DNA from: an uncultured Bacteroidaceae bacterium
Lineage (GTDB): Bacteria > Bacteroidota > Bacteroidia > Bacteroidales > Bacteroidaceae
Assembly: GCA_905234735.1 (NCBI GenBank)
Contig: CAJOJA010000011.1
Coordinates: 124,001-188,000, forward strand
Reading direction: 5' to 3'
DNA: 64,000 nucleotides
Below the pieces are notes generated by a model. It saw only the letters and a list, made by a program, of their open reading frames with translations, was not told where the DNA came from and did no database searches. Numbering within the stretch: position 1 is the first letter of the stretch; each line of letters opens with the position of its first letter. A program made the translations under genes and the position numbers. This document shows positions 25,607 to 33,372 of the stretch, in pieces.

Positions 25607-26629
25607 TTATTCTATTATAATCAGTTTGTCACCCGATAAATCAACTTTAAAGAGGTGGGGAATGCGGACAGTTCTTTCCTTGGCATCCTTAGAATGGTTG
25701 TGGACAGACATCATCCACTGACCGTCGAAACGCTGGAAGAGCATACTGTGGCCGAAGCCCGGAGGGGTGATGGGTTCTGGTTCTTGAATCCAGGGCCCGT
25801 CGAGAGTTCCGCTTTCAGAATAAGCCACTCCCTGGGTATAGACATCAAATACCCACGATGTCCAGAGCATACCAAGACGGCCTGTGCCTGTACGGAACAG
25901 CCAGGGGCCGTCGGTTACTTTGTTCCAGGTTACGTTGCTGCTTTCATTCTTCATTCCCGACCCCTGGTCGTCTACCTGTATCCTTTCACGGCTCCAAGGC
26001 GAGTCACTGGCGCGGAAGAGAACTTTTGGCGAGCCTATAGTCCCGCTCAGGTCGGGTTTTAGTTCAATCTTCTCTATTGTTCCGTTCCAGTTCTGTAGCC
26101 ATTCACCACAGAAAACCATGTAGGGCTTACCATCTGTATCGCGCCAGAATGTGCCGTCGAGCGTTGGACGGTCGGCTGGCAGATAAGTGGCATCACCGAA
26201 AGCACGGTAAGGTCCCATGGGATTGTCGGCACGCAGCACCTGAGAGGCACGTCGCTCAATGACATAGCCTCTGACCGTGTCAATCTTTACTGCCTGATTG
26301 GTGAAGGTGGCAAAATAATAGTACTTTCCATCGCCCGTCTGGTGAAGTTCGGCAGCCCATATCATTGGACGTGGTCCCATCCATGAATCCCGTTCGAACT
26401 CCGTCACGCGATAGGGTCCTTCCCATCGTTTCAGGTTGCTGCTGCGCCACATCATGCCACCAGTGCCTGTCATGTAGTACATCTTGGTCTCTCTGTCTGC
26501 AAGTATGGCCGGGTCACTCAGTCTGATGGAATCCAGCGGAATATTGTGGCGGACTTCAAAAGTCCTCGGCTGAGCCTGTAAGGTGCTTACACAAAGAACT
26601 ACAGCGATGCAAGTGATAAGTCTTTTCAT
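25607..26629 (-). CDS. Secreted glycoside hydrolase, family 43-like
   Basis: 340 residues with a signal peptide ending LQAQP. The five-bladed propeller of GH43-type arabinan/xylan enzymes is indicated by SIRLSDPAILAD (catalytic base Asp, about 38), MIWAAELHQ (about 100), and AFGDATYLP..LDGTFWRDTDG (about 150-165) with Glu in later blades (VFCGEWLQNW about 175). The C-terminal TPPGFGHSMLFQRFDG is the usual last-blade motif. It probably removes arabinose or xylose from plant glycans; the exact linkage is not predictable. It is first in an operon with the M6 protease. Confidence 0.88.
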   Translation of the reverse strand: MKRLITCIAVVLCVSTLQAQPRTFEVRHNIPLDSIRLSDPAILADRETKMYYMTGTGGMMWRSSNLKRWEGPYRVTEFERDSWMGPRPMIWAAELHQTGDGKYYYFATFTNQAVKIDTVRGYVIERRASQVLRADNPMGPYRAFGDATYLPADRPTLDGTFWRDTDGKPYMVFCGEWLQNWNGTIEKIELKPDLSGTIGSPKVLFRASDSPWSRERIQVDDQGSGMKNESSNVTWNKVTDGPWLFRTGTGRLGMLWTSWVFDVYTQGVAYSESGTLDGPWIQEPEPITPPGFGHSMLFQRFDGQWMMSVHNHSKDAKERTVRIPHLFKVDLSGDKLIIIE

Positions 26630-26686
26630 AATTTTATAATTTTCTTCATAATGTTTCCTTTGTACCTAATATATACTTATTTTTTG

Positions 26687-26694
26687 CAAAGATA
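26687..26694 (-). promoter_or_regulatory. Promoter element for the GH43-M6 operon
   Basis: TATCTTTG on the minus strand, 58 bp upstream of the GH43 ATG. Confidence 0.6.
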
Positions 26695-26856
26695 GTGATA
26701 ATCGGGCGATTTTGATTAAATTTGCATCACATAATTACAAAAACTGCCTACTTAGTGGACATAAAAGTACAAATATTGAAGGAAAAGCGTGACGTCTCTA
26801 TGCCTATAGACGCAAGAAGGGTAGTGGAACTACTTGTTTTTAATGTAAAGTAAAAA

Positions 26857-27219
26857 ATGGAAATCGTAAATCTTTTGAACTTTGCCCATCGTAAACAACT
26901 GCGTGATTGGTTGACAGCAAATCATGCAACTGCGAAAGAAGCATGGATAACGACCAATCGTAGTAAACATCCTCGCGAGGATGCCATTCCCTATGTTGAA
27001 GTCGTTGAGGAACTTCTTTGTTTTGGATGGATTGACTCCACGGTTAAGCGACTCCCCGATGGACGTAATGCCCAACGTATTTCACCACGCCGCAAAAGAA
27101 GTCACTGGACACAGTTAAACATAGAACGCTGCCATGATTTGATAGCCCGAGGGCTAATGACCGAGGCCGGACGCTTAGTAATGGAGCGTGACATATATCC
27201 TTCCAATCAATCCCAATAG
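26857..27219 (+). CDS. Truncated YdeI/OmpD-associated-like protein
   Basis: 120 residues matching the N-terminal part of YdeI-family proteins: LRDWLTANHATAKEAWI, ..IPYVEVVEELLCFGWIDSTVKRLPDG..AQRISPRRKRSHWTQLNIER and LMTEAGR. Family members usually run to about 180-200 residues; here the C-terminus is replaced by MERDIYPSNQSQ, and the DNA then runs into a NYN-domain remnant on the opposite strand. Probably a truncated, possibly non-functional gene. No promoter match was found. Confidence 0.65.
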   Translation: MEIVNLLNFAHRKQLRDWLTANHATAKEAWITTNRSKHPREDAIPYVEVVEELLCFGWIDSTVKRLPDGRNAQRISPRRKRSHWTQLNIERCHDLIARGLMTEAGRLVMERDIYPSNQSQ

Positions 27220-27265
27220 CGCTGTCTCTCTAATGCGCCACATTGACTTCTTGGCCTTGAGTTTA

Positions 27266-27348
27266 TCAACACCAAACAGGACGGCTCTCTTCCATAGCCA
27301 GATCCATTACGGGAATCATATCGCTGTCGGCAGACACCACAATCAAAA
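27266..27348 (-). pseudogene. NYN-domain (LabA/DUF88-like) remnant
   Basis: The minus strand reads LIVVSADSDMIPVMDLA, the core strand and Asp motif of NYN ribonuclease domains, then breaks at a TGA; nearby frames give a few more plausible residues. Too short to be functional. A TATCTTTG promoter lies upstream on the same strand at 27415-27422. Confidence 0.45.
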
Positions 27349-27350
27349 AA

Positions 27351-27598
27351 TAAACCTACCTTTTTAGGGGTGGGCGGGCCTCGGTATTTTCCACCCGAGG
27401 TGGATTTTGTGTTGCAAAGATAGGCATTTTTTGCAACAAAATTTCTTCTAAAGCGGGAAAACTCGCAAATCTGGACTCATTTGATTTTTCAGCCCGACAA
27501 TAAATCGGAAACAAATTTGCGTTTTTCCATTTTCAAACCGTTTTTGAGTTAATAATTATTTTTCAAACTTACCATCTGATGGAAATGGGAAATGTGAT
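27351..27598. other. Intergenic stretch between NYN and TolC remnants
   Basis: No gene is visible. It contains an inverted repeat CCTCGG..CCGAGG (about 27379-27400), a minus-strand TATCTTTG promoter (27415-27422) and AT-rich sequence. The TolC remnant begins abruptly at its right edge without a start codon. Confidence 0.5.
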
Positions 27599-28132
27599 TC
27601 TTCACTTCAATCGCTTCCCGAGTATCAGCTATTGAACAAGCAGGTGGAAGTCGCCGCCCTTCAAAAGAGGATGGAAGTCGGCCAGAACCTTCCCACCGTG
27701 GCCGTCGGTGCGGGCTGCAACTACCACAACGTCTTGGACAACGACCGCAGCTTCGGCATGGTGTTCGCCACCGTCAGCGTACCCATCTCCGACTGGTGGG
27801 GCGGCTCCCATGCCATCAGGCGTAAGAAGATAGAATACCAGAAGGCTATAGACGAGCGGCAGGATAAGTCGCAACTACTTCGCATCCGCATGCAGAATGC
27901 CTGGAACAATGTCGAGGAGTCGCGCCAGCAGCTCGAGATTGCTCAGCGCAGCATCGAGCAGGCAGAGGAGAACCTACGCCTGAACCGCGACTACTATCGT
28001 GCTGGCACTTCAAGGATGTCGGACCTCCTCCAAGCCCAACTGCTCTACCAGCAGTCGCTCGACCGCCGCACCGATGCCTATGCCGACTATCAGAGCAAAC
28101 TTCTGGAATACCGTCACGCCACGGGGCAATAG
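27599..28132 (+). pseudogene. TolC-family outer-membrane efflux protein, C-terminal remnant
   Basis: In frame from about 27599 (SLQSLPEYQLLNKQVEVAAL) to the stop at 28132: about 177 residues with the TolC pattern, i.e. a beta strand pair (NLPTVAVGAGCNYHNV ..VFATVSVPISDWWGG) and two long helices (NNVEESRQQLEIAQRSIEQA, RMSDLLQAQLLYQQSL). Full TolC-like proteins are about 430-480 residues, so the first 60 percent is missing. The only in-frame start candidate is a TTG at 27632. No RND or membrane-fusion partner is nearby. Confidence 0.75.
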
Positions 28133-28215
28133 TCCCCCCACGAAATCTAATCAGGCAGACTCTTGTTGCAGAGATACTAAGAACCCTCCATCCGCCGGCG
28201 ATGTGAAGAAGCGAA

Positions 28216-28521
28216 CTAATCAACAATTACCTCAATATAGAAACTGAACGGACGGAATCCGTCGTTACAGCTGATCATTGCGCTCATGGGATTCTTCATC
28301 CAGCCATCGTAGAAGTTTCCCTCGCCCTTGGCCAGCGATTCCACAAATTCCCGCATGGAATGCCAGGCAGAGGGGCACATTCCTTCGGGGCACTCGCCAT
28401 TCTCCGAGACCCATTGATGCCCCTCCCTCACGTCACAAGCATGCTCGATGGGGTTCTCATACCTTGCCATCAGGTCTGGATAGACCGTCTGTCGTATGGC
28501 TGTAATTCGCACTTTGTTCAT
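28216..28521 (-). CDS. TIGR04076-like small protein
   Basis: 101 residues, intact, ATG start. Pattern: MNKVRITAIRQTVYPDLMARY at the N-terminus, CPEGMCPSAWHS in the middle (two Cys), and the ending CNDGFRPFSFYIEVI, which matches the TIGR04076 family (CTDGiRPVvFkie). Function of this family is not known; the conserved cysteines suggest metal or redox chemistry. A TATATTTG promoter stands about 69 bp upstream. It survives intact among several remnants. Confidence 0.75.
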   Translation of the reverse strand: MNKVRITAIRQTVYPDLMARYENPIEHACDVREGHQWVSENGECPEGMCPSAWHSMREFVESLAKGEGNFYDGWMKNPMSAMISCNDGFRPFSFYIEVIVD

Positions 28522-28589
28522 ACTTTCTGGATGAGGTTGCCGAGGCAGCCGGGCAAGACAATATTTATGGTTCCGTTAATAATGTGCTG

Positions 28590-28597
28590 CAAATATA
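28590..28597 (-). promoter_or_regulatory. Promoter element for the TIGR04076 gene
   Basis: TATATTTG on the minus strand. Confidence 0.5.
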
Positions 28598-28637
28598 CAA
28601 AAAATTCTCCATATCATCGCAACACGGAGGGGAAGTT

Positions 28638-28696
28638 TGCATCACGCGCGACATGGGTTTTTCCCATACGTGGGAAAAACTCGTCCCATATATGGG
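28638..28696. repeat. Shared 20-mer plus two GGGAAAA palindromes
   Basis: TGCATCACGCGCGACATGGG (28638-28657) is identical to 15381-15400. It runs into a 10-bp stem GTTTTTCCCA/TGGGAAAAAC (28657-28680, loop TACG), then CCCATATATGGG (28685-28696). A third relative is at 23375-23392. Confidence 0.75.
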
Positions 28697-28718
28697 AAAA
28701 GCTCATTGAGTTTATACG

Positions 28719-29287
28719 TCAGAACGCGAGGCAGGCACGAATATACATCGTATTGTCGGTATCCATGGGGTTTATGCCAAAGTTTTTTTGGTTTAATTTG
28801 ATGCTCCACGCCCAGCCTCTCTGGGAGCTGATTTCCGTACTTGACCAATACCGTCCATTATTCAAGTTCGCCATTGTTCGCAGTTCATCGAAGCCACCTG
28901 CTGCATCTTTCATCTGCGTCCATTGATAGCCTGTGGGCAGGAACCAAGCAGAGCTGCCAGTGGGTGTAGCACCATTATTGACTATCGCAGCTTTGAAAGC
29001 GGGATATTCGTCAGTGTTTTGTTCACTATTGTATTGCAGGTCGCTCTCGCTCTCAAAAGTATCAGAACCAGGCCTGTAGTCATGGGTAATTGTTTCTGAT
29101 GTCCTCCAGAATATATAACCACTTTTAGCATCACTCGTGGCGAGGGATAGTCCCTTATTCCCAAGTGTTTTTCGTACGCATCACCATTGTCAAAGCGTGT
29201 AGATTCCACGCTGCCAGCCAGCAACTGCTCTTCTTGTTCATACTCGACGAATTCCATCGTCGGTTTCTCATAATTTTTTTTACTCAT
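28719..29287 (-). pseudogene. FISUMP/DUF1566-like gene with a frameshift
   Basis: From the ATG at 29287 the frame reads MSKKNYEKPTMEFVEYEQE.. with LLAGS, an N-terminus common in small Bacteroidales secreted or precursor proteins. Near 29160-29175 the plausible sequence moves to another frame: GNKGLSLATSDAKSGYIFW .. AFKAAIVNNGATPTGSSAWF, LPTGYQWTQM .. GRYWSSTEISSQRGWAWSI and the ending MYIRACLAF. YWSSTE..AW is the hallmark of FISUMP/DUF1566 carbohydrate-associated domains. The shift sits beside an A5 run. Read literally, the first frame stops at 28982, giving 101 residues. It could be a sequencing error or real decay. Confidence 0.6.
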
Positions 29288-29351
29288 ACTTGTTTTGTAA
29301 TTAGATTGTTAATAATGTTATTGATATAAAACTTTTGTTTTTTTATTGATT

Positions 29352-29392
29352 AAAAACAAACAGGCTTTCCTTGCCTGAAAGCAAGAAAAGCC
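29352..29392 (-). terminator. Rho-independent terminator after the 20-residue ORF
   Basis: On the minus strand, GGCTTTTCTTGC (29392-29381), loop TTTCAG, GCAAGGAAAGCC (29374-29363): 11 of 12 pairs, followed by TGTTTGTTTTT. It begins 6 nt after the stop of the small ORF at 29398-29460. Confidence 0.8.
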
Positions 29393-29397
29393 GTATA

Positions 29398-29460
29398 TTA
29401 ACGTGCGGATGCCGCGCCGACATCCTCGACTTGGATTCTCTTGTACGTAGTTTGTGTCAT
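29398..29460 (-). CDS. Candidate 20-residue peptide
   Basis: ATG at 29460, TAA at 29398-29400, encoding MTQTTYKRIQVEDVGAASAR. It is preceded by the A-rich leader typical of translated genes in this phylum and followed at once by a strong terminator, so a short dedicated transcript is likely. It could be a leader peptide or attenuator for the FISUMP-like gene downstream, or a small functional peptide. No family is recognised. Confidence 0.45.
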   Translation of the reverse strand: MTQTTYKRIQVEDVGAASAR

Positions 29461-29567
29461 TGTTTATTTTATTTCTTATTTGCTTATTTTTCGTAAGAAA
29501 TAGTTATATTATCATCTCTTTATGGAGTTTTTTCCCAAATAATTTAGGTGAATTGCGAAAAAAAGTG

Positions 29568-29575
29568 TAATTTTG
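29568..29575 (+). promoter_or_regulatory. Possible promoter for the 25-residue ORF and lipoprotein
   Basis: TAATTTTG on the plus strand. The nearest upstream TTG gives only a 12-bp spacer, so support is moderate. The rest of 29288-29737 is AT-rich leader sequence. Confidence 0.45.
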
Positions 29576-29626
29576 TAGTTGTTGTGACCAAAGAAGAGCA
29601 AAAAAGAAAAACTAACTAATCTAAGA

Positions 29627-29704
29627 ATGAATGTAGTGATAGATAGGAAGAAGCAAATTAAAAAAACAGTGAAGAAGGCGCCACTGGCGACAATAGACAG
29701 TTAA
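29627..29704 (+). CDS. Candidate 25-residue lysine-rich peptide
   Basis: ATG at 29627, TAA at 29702-29704. The peptide begins MNVVIDRKKQIKKTVKK and ends APLATIDS, with seven Lys in its centre. It lies between the promoter and the lipoprotein ATG, 33 bp upstream of the latter, and is preceded by an A-rich leader. It could be an upstream regulatory ORF or a small peptide gene; it may also be chance. Confidence 0.4.
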   Translation: MNVVIDRKKQIKKTVKKAPLATIDS

Positions 29705-29737
29705 GCTGGATTATATTAATAATAAAATGATCAGACA

Positions 29738-31321
29738 ATGAAAAAGAATCTATTATGGATGCTCGCTGTCATCCTATCTTGCGGTGCTATATTTACATCG
29801 TGTGCAGAAGAAAATGATAACCCCGTAAATCCTACACCTACCGATAAACTGAAGGGTGAATGGTTCGCAAGTATCAATCGTCATGATTTCGACGAGGATA
29901 GCGATGAAGACGAGGTGGAGTACATATTGTTCTCCTTTGACGAAGACGGCGTCATAACGCAGGATATTTATATCGGCAGTACGAATGACCCTGTCAAGTA
30001 TTGGGAACGCATGCACCGTCACGGTATCTACACTATCGACGAAGCGGCTCGTACACTCACTTTTGAAAATATCTCTTCAAAACCCACAAACATCCAGTAC
30101 AGCCTTGACAGTAATCAACTGATCTTCAACATCTACGATAAAGATTCTGAGCGTAATATGTCGCTGATCCTTCATCGCCCCTCCAAGGAAGAAAAGGACC
30201 TCCTTGCCGTTTACGATAAATCGTTGTGGGGCGATGACTACACAGGCAAGTGGTTTAGCGCTCAAGAGGAGAACGGGCAATGCACCTACGTCATGCTTGA
30301 CTTCACCGAGGACAGCGGCTTAAAAACCATCATCTATTCCGTCAAGGGCGACGAGTGCATTCGCACCGAATATACCCAGGTTTTTAATGAGTGTGATGAT
30401 GATGAAGACGAAAAGGTCTTGGAGATTCACTACGCCAACGATTATTCTCAGTCGGTATTTTACTGGTGGGAAGTTGTCGGTAATACACTCACGCTGGGAA
30501 AGGAAGAAAATGAGGAAGAAATAATCTCGACCTATCATGCTCTTACAAAGGCTGACATCGAACTGATGGCAGAGCTTGAAAAGAAAAGCAACCATATCGA
30601 CGACCTCGCCGCGAAGCTCAAAGGAAAATGGATGATGGATGAGGTCAACGGTCAGCCTGTGGTGACAAACTCCAAGCAGGTGCTGACTTACGTCTCTGAC
30701 TCAAAGTTTTATTATAGTCTGTCTATCAGCGCCATTAGCGACCTGAATGTGTGGGTGAACCACTGCGAAGGTCGTTTCTACGTCAACGGCACCACGTTGG
30801 CACAGTCGGTGAAACTGCCTGATGACAACATCAAATTCTTACAGCAGCTCAACATCATTTCCATTACTGATGACGAGATCCAGCTCATTACCAACAACGA
30901 GACATTTATCGATGGACAGTCTCACCGAATAACGAAAGGTCTGAGGGAGCGTAAAGTACGCATTACTCACGACTACAGCGATGACATCATAGGTGCCTGG
31001 GAAGGACGTCTTACCAGCGAACACGATGCATATAGCGACAACCAATTGCATCGTTGGGAATATAAGGCCGACGGGACCTTCGTCTATTATCGTCAGAACA
31101 ACAATGGTGAGTGGATTGCAGATGTGAACACGATGGCAGAATATTTCGTTGATGGCACACTACTTTGTTCGCGATGGAAGAATGTGGGCAATGATACGGA
31201 AAACCGTGAAAGTTGGGAGATCGAATCAATCAAGGATGGTAAGATGAATTGGACAGCCCTTCGCCAGAATGCGGATGGTTCCACCTACACCTCCCAATTC
31301 AGCATGACTCGTGTAGAATAA
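29738..31321 (+). CDS. Hypothetical lipoprotein with repeated lipocalin-like modules
   Basis: 527 residues. Lipoprotein signal with lipobox FTSC at about residue 21, then a Pro/Asn linker. Four modules each begin with a G-x-W strand: LKGEWFASI (about 38), YTGKWFSAQ (about 169), LKGKWMMDE (about 296) and IIGAWEGRL (about 416), each followed by beta strands and an acidic segment. This is the usual layout of Bacteroidota lipocalin-like lipoproteins. It is probably on the outer membrane. Ligand unknown; I do not assign a function. Overall composition is AT-richer than the neighbouring biosynthetic genes. Confidence 0.75.
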   Translation: MKKNLLWMLAVILSCGAIFTSCAEENDNPVNPTPTDKLKGEWFASINRHDFDEDSDEDEVEYILFSFDEDGVITQDIYIGSTNDPVKYWERMHRHGIYTIDEAARTLTFENISSKPTNIQYSLDSNQLIFNIYDKDSERNMSLILHRPSKEEKDLLAVYDKSLWGDDYTGKWFSAQEENGQCTYVMLDFTEDSGLKTIIYSVKGDECIRTEYTQVFNECDDDEDEKVLEIHYANDYSQSVFYWWEVVGNTLTLGKEENEEEIISTYHALTKADIELMAELEKKSNHIDDLAAKLKGKWMMDEVNGQPVVTNSKQVLTYVSDSKFYYSLSISAISDLNVWVNHCEGRFYVNGTTLAQSVKLPDDNIKFLQQLNIISITDDEIQLITNNETFIDGQSHRITKGLRERKVRITHDYSDDIIGAWEGRLTSEHDAYSDNQLHRWEYKADGTFVYYRQNNNGEWIADVNTMAEYFVDGTLLCSRWKNVGNDTENRESWEIESIKDGKMNWTALRQNADGSTYTSQFSMTRVE

Positions 31322-31385
31322 AAACGCACGACAAGGCACCTGCCATCTTATTGTCTTTTTCATTCAATCATTGGAATATATTTCG

Positions 31386-31393
31386 TATATTTG
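31386..31393 (+). promoter_or_regulatory. Promoter element for the thioredoxin-fold gene
   Basis: TATATTTG on the plus strand, 20 bp before the ATG. Confidence 0.6.
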
Positions 31394-31413
31394 CGTCTTA
31401 GTATTTAGGATAT

Positions 31414-31965
31414 ATGAAAAAGGATTACAGATATATGGCGTACGCAGGACGTATTGTAAGGGGTATGAAAAGGGGGTTTGTTGTGTTGCTTGCCGTCCCC
31501 CTTTCTCTGTTGGCAAGCGCCCAAACGGGTCCGAAGAAGGTGTATGACGAGGACATCAACCCCATTGAGCAGATAGACCAGGCTGTTGTCAGGGCCAAGT
31601 CCGAAGGCAAGTTCGTCATCTGTCAGGTCGGTGGCAACTGGTGTCCCTGGTGTTTGCGCTTTGCAGACTTCGTCGCGAAGGACACGGCTGTCAGTAGGGT
31701 CATCGGCGAGAACTACGAGTACATCCATGTGAACTACAATCCTCGTAGGTCCCAGGGAGCAGAAGGGCTGGAGCAGGGGAGAGCCCTCATGAGGCGACTG
31801 GATAACGCAGGACGCTTCGGATTCCCCGTTCTCGTCGTTCTCGATGAAGAAGGCAGGGTGATTCATATTCAGGACTCGGGCCTCCTGGAGGAAGGAGAGG
31901 GGTACAATCGGAAGAAGGTCCTGAGCTTCCTCAAGGGGTGGGTTCCCGGGGCGGTCAAGAACTGA
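31414..31965 (+). CDS. Secreted thioredoxin-fold protein
   Basis: 183 residues. The signal peptide is clearest from the internal ATG at 31465 (MKRGFVVLLAVPLSLLASAQ), so that may be the true start. The mature domain has the redox motif GGNWCPWCLRF (CPWC, about residues 80-83) and the cis-Pro region GFPVLVVLDEEGRVI (about 135-150), as in DUF255/thioredoxin_7 proteins. Predicted periplasmic disulfide reductase or a domain similar to spermatogenesis-associated SSP411. It is convergent with the esterase gene, with a 6-bp gap. Confidence 0.82.
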   Translation: MKKDYRYMAYAGRIVRGMKRGFVVLLAVPLSLLASAQTGPKKVYDEDINPIEQIDQAVVRAKSEGKFVICQVGGNWCPWCLRFADFVAKDTAVSRVIGENYEYIHVNYNPRRSQGAEGLEQGRALMRRLDNAGRFGFPVLVVLDEEGRVIHIQDSGLLEEGEGYNRKKVLSFLKGWVPGAVKN

Positions 31966-31971
31966 TTGTCT

Positions 31972-33369
31972 TTATTTGATGATGGTCTTTTTGCCGTCTT
32001 TGACGGATATGCCCTTCGAGGAGGGGGTCACCTGAATGCCGTCGAGCGTGTAGCAACCGCGACCAGCCGACGGTGGGACTGTTCCGACGGTGCTGATGCC
32101 CGTCGCCTCTTCTTCGGTCAGGGAATAAATGCGGATGTCGCTGACGGATATCTCGTCGGTGGTGTTCTCGCGGGTGAAGGTGAGCTTGTACTGTCCGAAG
32201 TCGTCATTCTCGATAGCGAAGTAGAGTGTGGCCTCTTCGCCCACCGATACGATCGTATTGATGGCTGCAGACGTCTTCTGGAACCGCTGAAGTTTCACGC
32301 CGATGGTCTTTCCTGGCTCGCCCTGCGACTTAAAGCACAACCTATAGCGGCCGTTCGTGAACTGCAGGGAGGGATAGACGTTTTGGTTGGCATCGGTCTT
32401 GGAACCAAGGCCGAAAGCCAGTATCGTCTTACCGGAGTTGACACTCCATCCGTGGGTCTTGGGGCTGAACCCCTCGGTCTCTATGCGTGGCATCCACTTG
32501 AGCGTAGTGTCGCACGGAGTGTCGAGCGTGTACTGACGGAGGAACTTCCACATGGTAAGTGACGAGTTGCCGTCCTCCGTGTTCGAGGTAAAGTTGCTGT
32601 GGCCCATACCGTCAATCTCGTAATAGACGAAGGGGAAACTGCCGTCAATGGCTTCATAGACGTTCTTGTCGTACTTGCCGCTGACGGTTTTCTTTATAGG
32701 CACAGGGTTTGCCCCCATGCGTGCCACCATCTCGTCGACAATGGTGGGCATGAGGCGATAGCGCACAAAGTCGTCGTTCTTGCCGTGAATGTGCAGGAAG
32801 GGGACTGGGCGCTTGCCAACGTGGCGCAGGTGGAACTCGTTGAGCGGGAAGCCGCTGATGCTGGCAAAGGCGGCAAACACATCGCTGCAGGCATTGGACA
32901 TAGCGTACGTGTTCATGCCGCCGTTGGAGAAACCGCAGCAATACACGCGCTTGCGATCAATCTGGTACTCCCCGGCCAGGTCGTCAATGATGGCTCTGAG
33001 GAAAGCCGCGTCGGCATTATCCTCGCCCGAGGCATCCCAACCCGTGGTATTGCCTCCGAACACGGGGAAGTATATCTGCTTGCCTTGAGGATAGGCGATG
33101 ATGAACTTTGCCGTGTCGGCAATTTCGTTGAAGCGTGGGCTCTGATTATCCATGCTTTCGCCGGCGCCGTGCATGGCGATGACCAAGGGGAGATTGGACT
33201 CGTAGCCCTTCGGTACGTAAAGCCGGTAGGAACGCGTCTCGCCGCCGACAGTGATATTCACCGTCTGGTTGGTCGGACCGTTCGGTGTTTGGCTTTCGGC
33301 CTTCGCGCCTCCCGCTCCGGCAACCAGTAGGGCAAGTGTGAGCCATGTTGTTGAAATGAGTCGTTTCAT
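31972..33369 (-). CDS. Secreted PHB-depolymerase/feruloyl-esterase-like protein
   Basis: 465 residues with a signal peptide (ending AKAES). The esterase domain (about 30-290) has the oxyanion segment LPLVIAMHGAGES (about 60-72), the nucleophile CCGFSNGGMNTYA (Ser about 146) and a terminal His in EIDGMGHSNFTS (about 252). A C-terminal beta-rich domain follows (about 300-420) and then the tail CYTLDGIQVTPSSKGISV, common on secreted Bacteroidota proteins. It likely hydrolyses ester decorations on plant polysaccharides. 3 bp separate its ATG from the acyltransferase stop upstream. Confidence 0.82.
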   Translation of the reverse strand: MKRLISTTWLTLALLVAGAGGAKAESQTPNGPTNQTVNITVGGETRSYRLYVPKGYESNLPLVIAMHGAGESMDNQSPRFNEIADTAKFIIAYPQGKQIYFPVFGGNTTGWDASGEDNADAAFLRAIIDDLAGEYQIDRKRVYCCGFSNGGMNTYAMSNACSDVFAAFASISGFPLNEFHLRHVGKRPVPFLHIHGKNDDFVRYRLMPTIVDEMVARMGANPVPIKKTVSGKYDKNVYEAIDGSFPFVYYEIDGMGHSNFTSNTEDGNSSLTMWKFLRQYTLDTPCDTTLKWMPRIETEGFSPKTHGWSVNSGKTILAFGLGSKTDANQNVYPSLQFTNGRYRLCFKSQGEPGKTIGVKLQRFQKTSAAINTIVSVGEEATLYFAIENDDFGQYKLTFTRENTTDEISVSDIRIYSLTEEEATGISTVGTVPPSAGRGCYTLDGIQVTPSSKGISVKDGKKTIIK

Positions 33370-33372
33370 AAT

